Assembly (NCBI RefSeq): GCF_001310955.1
Contig: NZ_BAZX01000012.1
Span: 62,001 to 126,000 of the forward strand
Length of the DNA: 64,000 bases
Reading direction: 5' to 3'
From: Marinifilum fragile JCM 15579
GTDB lineage: Bacteria; Bacteroidota; Bacteroidia; Bacteroidales; Marinifilaceae
In this document: in pieces, positions 17,887-26,543 of the stretch
Layout of the letters: each line of letters begins with the position of its first letter
Numbering within the stretch: position 1 is the first letter of the stretch
Program-made: the position numbers and the translations under genes
Notes under the pieces: generated by a model
The model's input: the letters and a program-made list of their open reading frames with translations, nothing else
What the model was told of the DNA's origin: nothing
The model's database searches: none

Positions 17887-20800
17887 ATGAACAAGAGGAA
17901 ATTATTGGTTAGAGATCTAACGTTAAGAGATGGTCAGCAATCTCTTTTTGCGACCAGAATGCCACAGGCAGAGATAGAAAAAGTTTTGCACTTGTATAAG
18001 AAGGCAAACTTTTATGCGATGGAAGTATGGGGTGGAGCAGTACCTGATTCCGTGATGCGTTATTTGAATGAGGATCCTTGGTATCGCTTAGAGTCCATTA
18101 AAAAAGAGATTGGAGATGTTTCCAAACTTACAGCCTTATCTCGTGGACGTAATCTTTTTGGATACAGTCCTTATCCTGAATCGGTAATTGAAAAGTTTAA
18201 TACACAAGCTGTAAAATCAGGTTTAGGTATTATGCGTATTTTCGATTGTTTGAACGATATCGAGAATATGAAGTCGACCATTAAGTATGTGAAAGCTGCT
18301 GGTGGTATGGCCGATTGTGCAGTGTGCTATACTGTAGATTCTAAGTTTCCTGAGAAAGAAGAAGACCGCAAGCGACTAAGTGTAAAGAACCTTCCTGATC
18401 AGATTTTCGACTTGGATTACTTTGTGAATCTGGCTAAGAAATTGGAAGCTCTGGGAGCTGATATGATTTCCTTGAAGGATATGGCTGGTTTGGCTTCACC
18501 TTCTCGTGCAGGTCAAATTATTCGTCGATTTAAAGAAGAGTTAAGTATTCCTGTTGATTTTCACTCACACTCAACACCTGGCTATGGTTTGGCTTCGGCT
18601 TTAACTGCCATTATTAATGGTGTGGATATTATCGATACCAATATCATGAACTTTGCGGGTGGATCTGCAGCTCCTGCATACGAGTTGATCTACCTGTTCT
18701 GTCAGAGGTTGGGCATTGAATTGGATGGAAATCCTGAGGTAGTGGTTGAAATCAACAAAATTTTGAAAGAGATTCGTGCGAATGCTTTGGCTGAAGTGGA
18801 TAGCTACAAGCAATTCCCGATTGAATTTGATATTACGAAAGATAATCTTCCTGCTGAAATCGATAAATTATTTGATGAGGCAATAGAATACGCTAAAGCT
18901 GATAAAGAGGCTGAGTTGCTGGATGCTTGTCATGCTATTGAAAAATATTTTAATTTCCCGGCTCCTAACGAAATGGTTAAGAAGGCGGAAATTCCTGGTG
19001 GTATGTACACCAACATGCTAAACCAGTTGAAGGCTTTAGGTTTGGAAACCCTGCTTGAGAGAGTGTTGGAAGTGGTGCCAGTGGTTCGTTTGGATGCAGG
19101 ATGTCCGCCATTGGTAACCCCTTCTTCACAAATTGTAGGGGTACAGGCGGTAAATTGTGTTATCGATGAAAACTCAGGTCGTCCGTTCTATACAAATGTT
19201 TCGAACCAGTTCTTTAGCCTTGTGAAAGGAGAGTACGGTACTACTCCAATTGAAATTGCTCCTGAATTCCGTGAGAAAATCACTGGTAAGCCAGATAGTG
19301 AAGATTACGATGTGAGCAATTATCAAGCTCCTGAAAATCCAAAATTACCACAATACGGAAATGTGAAATTGGCTGTAGATGATAAAGAGTACATGCTTTT
19401 GGAACTGTTCCCATTGGTAGCAAAAGGATATTTGGAAGGAAAGCGTAAGGCTGAATTCGAAACCAAAAGAGTAGAAAATCGTAAGAAAATTGCTGCGGAA
19501 AGAGCTGCAATCAAAAGAACTCGAAAACTGAAGATTCGTGACTTAACTTTACGTGATGGTCAGCAATCGCTGTTCGCAACTCGTGTGCCACAACACGAAA
19601 TTGAAAAGGTTCTTCCTTTCTATAAAGATGCAAACTTCTACGCATTAGAGGTTTGGGGCGGTGCAATTCCCGATTCGGTAATGCGTTACCTGAACGAAGA
19701 TCCATGGCATCGATTGGAATCGATTAAAGAAGTGATTGGTGATGTATCGCACTTAACTGCATTGTCACGCGGTAGAAACCTGTTTGGATACTCTCCTTAT
19801 CCTGAGTCAGTAATCGAAGGTTTCAACAAAAATGCTGTGAAATCAGGATTAGGTATCATGCGTATCTTCGACTGTCTGAATGATGTGAAGAACATGGAAA
19901 CTACCATCAAGTATATGAAAGAGGCAGGAGGGATTGCCGACTGTGCGGTTTGTTATACGGTAGATCCAAAATTCACCAGAAAACAAAGATGGAATGCGCT
20001 TTTATCTGGTAAGAAATTACCGAAGAAGATTTTCGATGTAGATTATTTCGTGAACAAGGCCAAGCAAATGGAATCGCTTGGTGCTGATATGATTACTGTG
20101 AAGGATATGGCAGGATTGATTCCTCCATCATTATCGGGTAAGATTGTGAAGCGATTGAAACAAGAACTTAAAGTTCCGATTGATTTCCATACGCACTGTA
20201 CTCCAGGTTATGGTTTGGGAGCTGTGTTAATGGCCATTGTAAATGGTGTAGATGTGGTGGATACCTGTATGCTGAACTTTGCAGGAGGTCCTGCTGCTCC
20301 ATCATTCGAAATTATTCAGCTTTTCGCGGATAAATTAGGTTTGGATACGGGAGTGAATTTGGATTCTGTTGTTGCCATTAACAAGGAATTGAAGGGAATC
20401 CGAGAAAGAATTGCTGAGTTCGATTCTTATAAAATGTTCCCATTAGAGTTTGATATTACTGCTGATTATCTTCCTAAAGAGATTGATGCATTATTCGATA
20501 GAGCAATTGAATTGGCTAAAGCCGATAAAGAAGAAGAGTTGTTGGCAACCTGTCACGCAATCGAGAAGTACTTTAACTTCCCTGAACCAAACGAGAAGGT
20601 GAAAGCTGCTGAGATTCCAGGAGGTATGTATACCAACATGTTAGCTCAGTTAAAAGCACTTGGTTTGGAAGATTTATTGCCAACCGTATTGGAGAAAGTT
20701 CCAGAGGTTCGTGTGGCAGCAGGTTGTCCTCCGTTGGTAACCCCATCTTCACAAATTGTGGGTGTACAGGCAGTAAACTACGTATTGGATGTGAATAGCG

Positions 20801-21324
20801 GTAAAGCTCCATATACAAACGTAAATAACCAATTTTTTAATCTGGTAAAAGGAGAGTATGGCGAAACGCCAATTGATATCGATCCTGAATTCAGAATGAA
20901 AATCTGTGGACAGATGGAAGCTACTGATTATGATGTAAACAAGTATCAGGCTCCTGAGAATCCGGTATTGGATGAGTTTGGCGGTGTGAAGCTTGCCGAA
21001 AATGAGAAAGAAATGTTGCTGTTGGAATTGTTCCCAACTGTAGCGACTCCATTCCTGAAAAACAGAAAAGCGGATGCCTACTACGAAAAAGTAGCTGCAG
21101 AAGAGAATGAAAAGCAAAGAATCATTGAGGAGAAGAAAGCTGCTTATGCAGCAATTCCAATCGAAGAGAAATATAAAATGTTACTTCGAGGATTGTACAG
21201 CTTGGCAGGTGATTCCGAACAGGCTACTGCGGATATTACTCAACCGGAAGAGAAAGAATCCAAGCTTGACCTGAAAACAATTAAGATGCTTCAAGAGCAA
21301 AAGCCAAAGAGAAAGTTAGGATAA
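17887..21324 (+). CDS. Tandem double carboxyltransferase (two complete pyruvate carboxylase B / transcarboxylase 5S-like modules in one chain)
   Basis: One 1145-aa frame holds two full-length copies of the biotin-dependent carboxyltransferase module, offset by exactly 542 residues and roughly 70% alike by eye. Copy 1 (about 5-535) and copy 2 (about 547-1075) both keep the metal and substrate motifs: RDLTLRDGQQSL (Asp15/Asp557), KDMAGL with the carboxylatable Lys (K197/K739), the metal HxH (H226, H228 / H768, H770), and PPLVTPSSQIVG. The family moves CO2 between carboxybiotin and pyruvate/oxaloacetate. No biotin-carrier motif (MKM) is present in the whole protein, so a separate carrier must serve both. 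The joining segment is a charged helix (about 520-547), and a similar one ends the protein. Copy 1 uses more AGA and copy 2 more CGT for Arg in aligned motifs, so the duplication is not recent. It stands alone with its own terminator. Confidence 0.93.
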   Translation: MNKRKLLVRDLTLRDGQQSLFATRMPQAEIEKVLHLYKKANFYAMEVWGGAVPDSVMRYLNEDPWYRLESIKKEIGDVSKLTALSRGRNLFGYSPYPESVIEKFNTQAVKSGLGIMRIFDCLNDIENMKSTIKYVKAAGGMADCAVCYTVDSKFPEKEEDRKRLSVKNLPDQIFDLDYFVNLAKKLEALGADMISLKDMAGLASPSRAGQIIRRFKEELSIPVDFHSHSTPGYGLASALTAIINGVDIIDTNIMNFAGGSAAPAYELIYLFCQRLGIELDGNPEVVVEINKILKEIRANALAEVDSYKQFPIEFDITKDNLPAEIDKLFDEAIEYAKADKEAELLDACHAIEKYFNFPAPNEMVKKAEIPGGMYTNMLNQLKALGLETLLERVLEVVPVVRLDAGCPPLVTPSSQIVGVQAVNCVIDENSGRPFYTNVSNQFFSLVKGEYGTTPIEIAPEFREKITGKPDSEDYDVSNYQAPENPKLPQYGNVKLAVDDKEYMLLELFPLVAKGYLEGKRKAEFETKRVENRKKIAAERAAIKRTRKLKIRDLTLRDGQQSLFATRVPQHEIEKVLPFYKDANFYALEVWGGAIPDSVMRYLNEDPWHRLESIKEVIGDVSHLTALSRGRNLFGYSPYPESVIEGFNKNAVKSGLGIMRIFDCLNDVKNMETTIKYMKEAGGIADCAVCYTVDPKFTRKQRWNALLSGKKLPKKIFDVDYFVNKAKQMESLGADMITVKDMAGLIPPSLSGKIVKRLKQELKVPIDFHTHCTPGYGLGAVLMAIVNGVDVVDTCMLNFAGGPAAPSFEIIQLFADKLGLDTGVNLDSVVAINKELKGIRERIAEFDSYKMFPLEFDITADYLPKEIDALFDRAIELAKADKEEELLATCHAIEKYFNFPEPNEKVKAAEIPGGMYTNMLAQLKALGLEDLLPTVLEKVPEVRVAAGCPPLVTPSSQIVGVQAVNYVLDVNSGKAPYTNVNNQFFNLVKGEYGETPIDIDPEFRMKICGQMEATDYDVNKYQAPENPVLDEFGGVKLAENEKEMLLLELFPTVATPFLKNRKADAYYEKVAAEENEKQRIIEEKKAAYAAIPIEEKYKMLLRGLYSLAGDSEQATADITQPEEKESKLDLKTIKMLQEQKPKRKLG

Positions 21325-21357
21325 AGTTTTTTCTAATATATTTTTAACACACAAACT

Positions 21358-21390
21358 AAAAGTGCTATTCCGAATGGGGTAGCACTTTTT
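21358..21390 (+). terminator. Rho-independent terminator after the double carboxyltransferase
   Basis: AAAAGTGCTA (21358-21367) pairs with TAGCACTTTT (21380-21389) around a 12-nt loop; the stem itself ends in T. Confidence 0.9.
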
Positions 21391-21503
21391 GAATTTTAAT
21401 GTATAGCCTAAAAGATAGTTAAATTGTTATCACCCTTGTTGTTTCGGTATTATGTGGATACAAGCCTAATGTAATTCGAACAATACTTCTAAGGGGTTAT
21501 ACC

Positions 21504-21614
21504 GTTTCAAGCACTTGATACGCTGCGTTTCATAGGCTTGATACGAACCGTATCAAGTGCTTCATACGGTGTGTTTCATAGGCTTGATACGATACGGATC
21601 AAGTGCTTGAAACG
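21504..21614. repeat. Tandem array of five 23-bp quasi-palindromic units, second sequence family
   Basis: Units start at 21504, 21527, 21550, 21573 and 21596. Each has a 19-bp core of the form GTWTCA...TGATACG and a 4-bp spacer. Units 2 and 4 share GTTTCATAGGCTTGATACGA exactly. Units 1 and 5 are inverted relatives: GTTTCAAGCACTTGAT (21504-21519) pairs perfectly with ATCAAGTGCTTGAAAC (21598-21613), and CTTGATACG / CGTATCAAG (21537-21557) form an inner hairpin. The array is thus also symmetric about its centre. It lies 114 bp past a terminator, in a 450-bp gap without genes. Confidence 0.93.
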
Positions 21615-21776
21615 CTAAAGACTCTTATAAGGAAGGTGAAAGATGTAGCCTGCTATGTCTTGAATGATGATTAGGCTGCGCTTATCTCACATCTTATAAT
21701 GAGTTAGAAAACGAAAAAAGACTGCACCTTGTTTGGATACAGTCTTTTGTAATATAATCAAGTTTGTATTGTTTGG

Positions 21777-22217
21777 CTATTCATATTTCAATGCATAAAC
21801 AGGATCTTTCCTTGCGGCATTGTAGGTTTGCCAGCTAACGGTGATGATTGCAATAATGATAGCAATTACACCAGCTAAGGCAAATATCCACCAGCTTAGA
21901 TCAATTCGATAAGCAAAACTTTTTAACCAGTCATCTGCAGCGTAAAAAGCAATTGGGGATGCAATAACGAAAGCCATAGCTACCCATACAACATACTCGG
22001 TGATTAATTGCAGCATGATTTCCAAGGAACTTGCTCCATTGGCTTTTCGAATTCCTATTTCTTTTGTTTTGTGTTGAATACTGTAGGAAGACAAAGCATA
22101 CATTCCAAGTATTGATAATAGGATGGAAAGAATGGCAAACAAGGTCAATGCTTTCATTTCATTGTACTGGTTTCGGTAAATTTTGAAATAACTATCACTC
22201 AGAAATTCATATTTCAT
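21777..22217 (-). CDS. C-terminal part of split MacB/FtsX-type ABC permease
   Basis: This holds the last about 146 residues of an FtsX-like permease: YEFLSDSYFKIYRNQ, then three hydrophobic helices with the family block IQHKTKEIGIRKANGAS, ending in DPVYALKYE. It sits in the -1 frame relative to the larger N-terminal part. The ATG at 22217 overlaps the stop of the upstream frame as ATGA, so it could be translated by coupling as a separate subunit. It could equally be the second half of a permease broken by one missing base near 22216 (FPDQP joining KYEFLSDS). The frame is open up to 22244. Confidence 0.8.
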   Translation of the reverse strand: MKYEFLSDSYFKIYRNQYNEMKALTLFAILSILLSILGMYALSSYSIQHKTKEIGIRKANGASSLEIMLQLITEYVVWVAMAFVIASPIAFYAADDWLKSFAYRIDLSWWIFALAGVIAIIIAIITVSWQTYNAARKDPVYALKYE

Positions 22218-24208
22218 GGTTGATCTGGAAACAATTGACTCCATGTTTCTTGCAAATTCTGAAGCGCCTTAGAGGTGTTGTTTTTGTCAATTTTTACTAG
22301 AAAAGTACTGTTGAAAATTCGTTTTAGACCGATAACTTCCGCTTTTTCTTCTGAGAACATGTCTGCATAATGCAAGTCCTTGATTACGGCAACAATCTCA
22401 CCTTGTTTAAAATAGGTTGGAGATATGAAATTGTACTTGAATTGTTTCCCTATCGCATCTTGAGGATTTTTAAACCCCAGTTTTTTGGAGGCGGATTCAT
22501 TTAAGATATATTGTTCCTTAAAATTACGATAGGATGGATCAAGATTATTGATGTTTTTGGTAGCAGATTCTTCATTGGGTGAAATGGCTGCACTTTCCCA
22601 CATGTAGCTTGAGCCGCTTTTTAGATTTAAATCGCCCGCCAATGCTTTAATATCAAACAACTTAAAAAACTCATGATCGATAGAATTAATTGAGATGGTA
22701 TTGTTTTCACTTTTATCCATTCCTTCCATTTCAAATGGGTAAACAAAATCAGGGGTTGTACCCGGAGGCATCATGGTTGACGAAATCATTTGTATTTCAG
22801 GATATTTTAAAGCTTTCTCTTTGAAAAGATCAAATTTACTGATGGCTGCATAAGGGAATTCAGTAATTGTAATAATGGATTCTTTATCTTTTCCAGGGTG
22901 AAAATTCTGGATCTTTGAAATTTGTTGATGTAAAACAATGGTTAAAACCAAAGCTACGATGGATAGCGTGAATTGGCAAACCAAAGAGATGATGAATTTT
23001 TTAGAACCTTCTTCTTTCTGATTGCTTAAATTTGAAGAAATCTTCTTGGTTTGTAAAGGAAGCAGTGAAATTGCTCCAAACAAAACAATAAAGAACAAAA
23101 CAAGAAAAATAAACAATACTCCTTCATCTTTAATCATAAAGTTAAACTCTATAAAACGATCAAAGATAAAAGTGAGTATGGTACCTATAATAATGGATAG
23201 TGAAATCTGGATGGATGATTTCTTAATTTGAGAAAGGGAAAGGTCTAACAGGTTTGCACCGTTGATAATTTTAATTTTGAGATTGTTTAAGTCACTATTC
23301 AATTGAACTGTGTTCAGATTAAAATAGTTAATCATTGCAATTAAAAGAATTATAATAGCACCTGACATTATTACCCAAATGGTTTTTATGGTGCCATTTG
23401 ATCCTAGCTCATCCTTTTTATGACTTTTTAGATGAATTTCCCGAAGATTCATTAATTTAAATGTCGGAGATACCTCTGCTTCAGCAACATTTTCTTTCCA
23501 ATGTTTATTTAAAGAAACCTCCAATTGATCTGGTTTTACATCAGGGTGTAATAACAAGTATGTGAAGGCATGTCCATAGGGATTGCGGAGTGTTTCCAGA
23601 TTGCTTGAGAGCAATACATCTGGTTTCATGTGCGAATTGGATGGAAATTCATCAAATACCCCTTTCACTGTATAAATTGTTCCTCCATTACTATCAAATT
23701 CTCCTTTAAGAGTTAATTCTTTTCCTATTACATCAGTGCTGCCAAAATATTTTAGTGCAGATTCTTTGCTGATTACGACTTCATATAGTTGCTGGAATAG
23801 ACCTTCCTTATTGCCTTGTATTAGTTTAAAATCAAACAATGTAAAGAAGGAATGATCGGTATAGTATGCATTTTCCAATGGATATATCTGATCTTTTATT
23901 TTTAGGGTATAATTGAACGGTTTTACCATTAAAACTATCTGCTCTACTCCAGGAAATTTATCGTATAAGTCCTTTATGTAATGGGCATTTAAACTAGCAG
24001 TGTTTACATTGTCAGTAGTTTGCATAAAGCCAACTTTTCCAGGCTTGTCTATGTTAAGGCGGTAAATCTGTTCTGCTTTTGTATGAAACTTGTCGAACGA
24101 CAACTCATGTTTTATGTAGGATGAAGCAAAAAATACACTTGCAAAAGCAATTGCAATTCCAATGATATTAATTGCAGCCCATTTGTTTTTTCTTGACAAA
24201 ATATTCAT
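22214..24208 (-). CDS. N-terminal part of split MacB/FtsX-type ABC permease
   Basis: From the ATG at 24208 (preceded by AAGGAAG, a good ribosome-binding site; an in-frame TTG at 24238 is less likely) the frame gives about 664 aa. It has a first helix (about residues 13-35), a MacB periplasmic domain (about 36-275), three helices (about 280-400), a fourth helix and a second periplasmic domain up to FPDQP. The last FtsX helices are missing and lie in the next frame (21777-22217). With the ATPase gene 10 bp upstream, it forms a MacB-like exporter or mechanotransmission complex in the inner membrane. Cargo is unknown. Bacteroidetes often have such permeases of about 800 aa, the sum of the two parts. 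Confidence 0.85.
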   Translation of the reverse strand: MNILSRKNKWAAINIIGIAIAFASVFFASSYIKHELSFDKFHTKAEQIYRLNIDKPGKVGFMQTTDNVNTASLNAHYIKDLYDKFPGVEQIVLMVKPFNYTLKIKDQIYPLENAYYTDHSFFTLFDFKLIQGNKEGLFQQLYEVVISKESALKYFGSTDVIGKELTLKGEFDSNGGTIYTVKGVFDEFPSNSHMKPDVLLSSNLETLRNPYGHAFTYLLLHPDVKPDQLEVSLNKHWKENVAEAEVSPTFKLMNLREIHLKSHKKDELGSNGTIKTIWVIMSGAIIILLIAMINYFNLNTVQLNSDLNNLKIKIINGANLLDLSLSQIKKSSIQISLSIIIGTILTFIFDRFIEFNFMIKDEGVLFIFLVLFFIVLFGAISLLPLQTKKISSNLSNQKEEGSKKFIISLVCQFTLSIVALVLTIVLHQQISKIQNFHPGKDKESIITITEFPYAAISKFDLFKEKALKYPEIQMISSTMMPPGTTPDFVYPFEMEGMDKSENNTISINSIDHEFFKLFDIKALAGDLNLKSGSSYMWESAAISPNEESATKNINNLDPSYRNFKEQYILNESASKKLGFKNPQDAIGKQFKYNFISPTYFKQGEIVAVIKDLHYADMFSEEKAEVIGLKRIFNSTFLVKIDKNNTSKALQNLQETWSQLFPDQP

Positions 24209-24218
24209 AGCTTCCTTA

Positions 24219-24917
24219 TTAATATTCAATTTGTGCAAACTCTTTCTTTGTATTTTCTATAGTAACTTCACCATCAAATAATCTGATTACTCGATGTGCG
24301 AATTCAGCATCACGTTCCGAGTGAGTTACCATTACAATGGTGGTTCCTTCAGCATTCAGCTCACTTAATAAATTCATTACTTCAAGGCCGGTTTTTGAAT
24401 CCAAATTACCTGTTGGCTCATCGGCAAGTAAAAGTTTTGGGTTGGGTGCAATGGCACGTGCAATGGCAACTCTTTGCTGTTGTCCACCCGATAATTGTTG
24501 CGGATAATGGTTTTTTCTATGGCCTATCTTCATCCTGTCAAGCATTTCCAGAACACGCTTTTTCTTCTTGCCAAAATCGTATCGTAAATACTTTAATGGC
24601 AATTCCACATTTTTGTATACACTTAATTCATCAATCAAGTTGAATGATTGAAAAACAAAATTGATATTCCCTTTGCGAAATTTATTGCGCTGCTTTTCTT
24701 TAAGTTTACTAACCTCATTGTTGTAGAAATGATACTTGCCACTGGTAGGACTATCTAACATGCCTAGAATATTTAATAGGGTAGATTTTCCACAACCCGA
24801 AGGGCCCATAATGGCTACAAATTCTCCTTCTTTTATTTCCAGGTTAACTTTATTTAAGGCAGTGGTTTCAACCTCTTCGGTTCGAAATACTTTGCTTAGG
24901 TTTTCTATTTTGATCAT
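24219..24917 (-). CDS. ABC transporter ATP-binding protein, MacB/LolD type
   Basis: This is a 232-aa single ABC domain: Walker [10 protein letters not shown] (about residue 39), Q-loop FVFQSFNL, signature [14 protein letters not shown], Walker [14 protein letters not shown] and H-loop VTHSERDA. These match the MacB/LolD subfamily that works with FtsX-like permeases. It is the first gene of the operon; the permease follows after 10 bp. It is divergent from the sigma54 response regulator at 25179, which may control it. Confidence 0.95.
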   Translation of the reverse strand: MIKIENLSKVFRTEEVETTALNKVNLEIKEGEFVAIMGPSGCGKSTLLNILGMLDSPTSGKYHFYNNEVSKLKEKQRNKFRKGNINFVFQSFNLIDELSVYKNVELPLKYLRYDFGKKKKRVLEMLDRMKIGHRKNHYPQQLSGGQQQRVAIARAIAPNPKLLLADEPTGNLDSKTGLEVMNLLSELNAEGTTIVMVTHSERDAEFAHRVIRLFDGEVTIENTKKEFAQIEY

Positions 24918-25178
24918 TTTGTTTTATTAAAGATTCGTAAGTTATATAATTATTATTGTCATGCATAAAAGAATAGTAGTTCTTCATACTGTAACAGTCT
25001 TACTATAGTTGTGCCATTGATTCTAATTGCTGTGTTTAGAGGTAGTTGTGTTATAATAGTGGTTTGAGTAGGATATTCTAGTTGTAAAAATTCTTTATTC
25101 TTACTGTATAGTTTCTTTACATTCTGTTGAGTTGTTGATTCCATTTCTCTACATTTGGAAGACCTAATCCGAGAAAAT

Positions 25179-26543
25179 ATGTCAATGGGAAATATTTTAA
25201 TTGTAGACGATCATAAACGCGTAAGAATTTCTCTTCAAATGTTATTACAAGATGAGTTCGATACGGTTAATGTACTTTCAAATCCCAAAAGTTTACTTCG
25301 CGAGTTGCAGGTGAATTCTTATGACATTGTTCTTTTGGATATGAACTTTTCTGCTGGGGTGAATACAGGAAACGAAGGCTTGTTTTGGATGAATGAAATC
25401 CTAAAATATGATCCTGATTTGGCAGTTGTATTACTAACGGCCTACGGAGATGTAGAATTGGCAGTAACAGCCGTTAAAAAGGGAGCCACTGACTTTGTAT
25501 TGAAGCCATGGGACAACAACAAGTTGATCTCTACTTTGAAATCGGCTTTAAGCTTGAGACTATCGAAAAAGAAGATTCAAAAGCTGGAAACCGATAAACA
25601 AGACTTAACCCGGGAGTTGAATCAGAACAAGTCCGAAATGATTGGTCGATCAACTGCGATGATGAATCTGCGAAAGCTGATGCAAAAAGTAGCGGTTACC
25701 GATGCAAATGTTTTGGTTTTGGGTGAGCATGGTACAGGAAAGGAGTTGATTGCACGAGAAATACATCAGCAATCCCAAAGAAGCATGAAACCTATGGTTT
25801 CGGTTGATATGGGAGCCATGAGCGAATCGCTTTTCGAAAGCGAATTATTTGGTCATGCGAAGGGAGCTTTTACCGATGCCCGGGAAGACAGGCAGGGAAG
25901 GTTTGAGTTGGCTTCGGGCGGTACCATCTTTCTGGATGAGATTGGAAACCTATCATTGGCCATGCAGGCCAAATTGTTGTCCGTATTACAAAATAGGCAG
26001 GTAATTCGCCTTGGCGATCATCAAACCAGGAGCATTGATATTCGTTTGGTATGTGCTACCAATAAAAACCTTCAGGAAATGGTTGCCGAAGGAACATTTC
26101 GTGAAGATTTACTTTATCGCATCAACACCATTCAAATAGAGGTGCCTTCTTTGCGTGATCGCATTAGCGATGTTGCACTGTTGGCAGAGTATTTCCTAAT
26201 GAAATATGCAACGAAATACGATAAAAGAAGGTTGACTTATACTGATGAGGCTATTGATAAGCTGCAGAATTACCCATGGCCGGGAAATGTTCGCGAGTTG
26301 CAACATGCTGTCGAAAAGGCGGTAATACTCTCGGAAGGAGATAAAATTACATGTGAAGATTTTCTATTAAAGCAGAATGGAGTCAGAGCAAGCAATTTGC
26401 CACCTCAAAGCTTTATGGATATGGAAAAACAAATGATTCTTACTGCTATGGAACGTCACGAAGGAAATCTAACACATATGGCTCGAGAGCTTGGCGTTAC
26501 CCGCCCAACTCTTTATCACAAAATCAGGAAGTATGATTTATAA
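25179..26543 (+). CDS. Sigma54-dependent response regulator (NtrC family)
   Basis: About 454 aa from the ATG at 25179 (frame open from a TTG at 25155). It has an N-terminal receiver domain (about 1-120, with ILIVDDHKRVR, phospho-Asp region IVLLDMNFSAG and the Lys in FVLKPW), an AAA+ sigma54-interaction domain (about 145-370, Walker A GEHGTGKE, GAFTDA loop, FLDEIGNL) and a Fis-type helix-turn-helix at the end (ARELGVTRPTLYHKIRKY). The sigma54-contact loop reads GAFTDA instead of the textbook GAFTGA; I recall this variant in other Bacteroidetes regulators. The kinase gene overlaps its end by 11 bp. Confidence 0.95.
   Translation: MSMGNILIVDDHKRVRISLQMLLQDEFDTVNVLSNPKSLLRELQVNSYDIVLLDMNFSAGVNTGNEGLFWMNEILKYDPDLAVVLLTAYGDVELAVTAVKKGATDFVLKPWDNNKLISTLKSALSLRLSKKKIQKLETDKQDLTRELNQNKSEMIGRSTAMMNLRKLMQKVAVTDANVLVLGEHGTGKELIAREIHQQSQRSMKPMVSVDMGAMSESLFESELFGHAKGAFTDAREDRQGRFELASGGTIFLDEIGNLSLAMQAKLLSVLQNRQVIRLGDHQTRSIDIRLVCATNKNLQEMVAEGTFREDLLYRINTIQIEVPSLRDRISDVALLAEYFLMKYATKYDKRRLTYTDEAIDKLQNYPWPGNVRELQHAVEKAVILSEGDKITCEDFLLKQNGVRASNLPPQSFMDMEKQMILTAMERHEGNLTHMARELGVTRPTLYHKIRKYDL

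Noticed and set aside
17887-21324. Assembly artefact (collapsed or duplicated copy) creating the double carboxyltransferase
   Set aside because: The two halves differ clearly in protein and codons, so a duplicated contig end or misassembly of identical sequence cannot explain them; the junction is in frame with a charged linker helix.
25012-25017. Sigma54 (-24/-12) promoter for the ABC operon on the minus strand (TGGCAC)
   Set aside because: The -24-like TGGCAC is present, but the -12 position reads TAGT instead of TTGC, so it does not fit the consensus.
24959-25144. 61-aa ORF on the minus strand between the ABC and regulator genes
   Set aside because: It has no recognisable family, no ribosome-binding site that I can see, and lies in the divergent promoter region; composition looks random.
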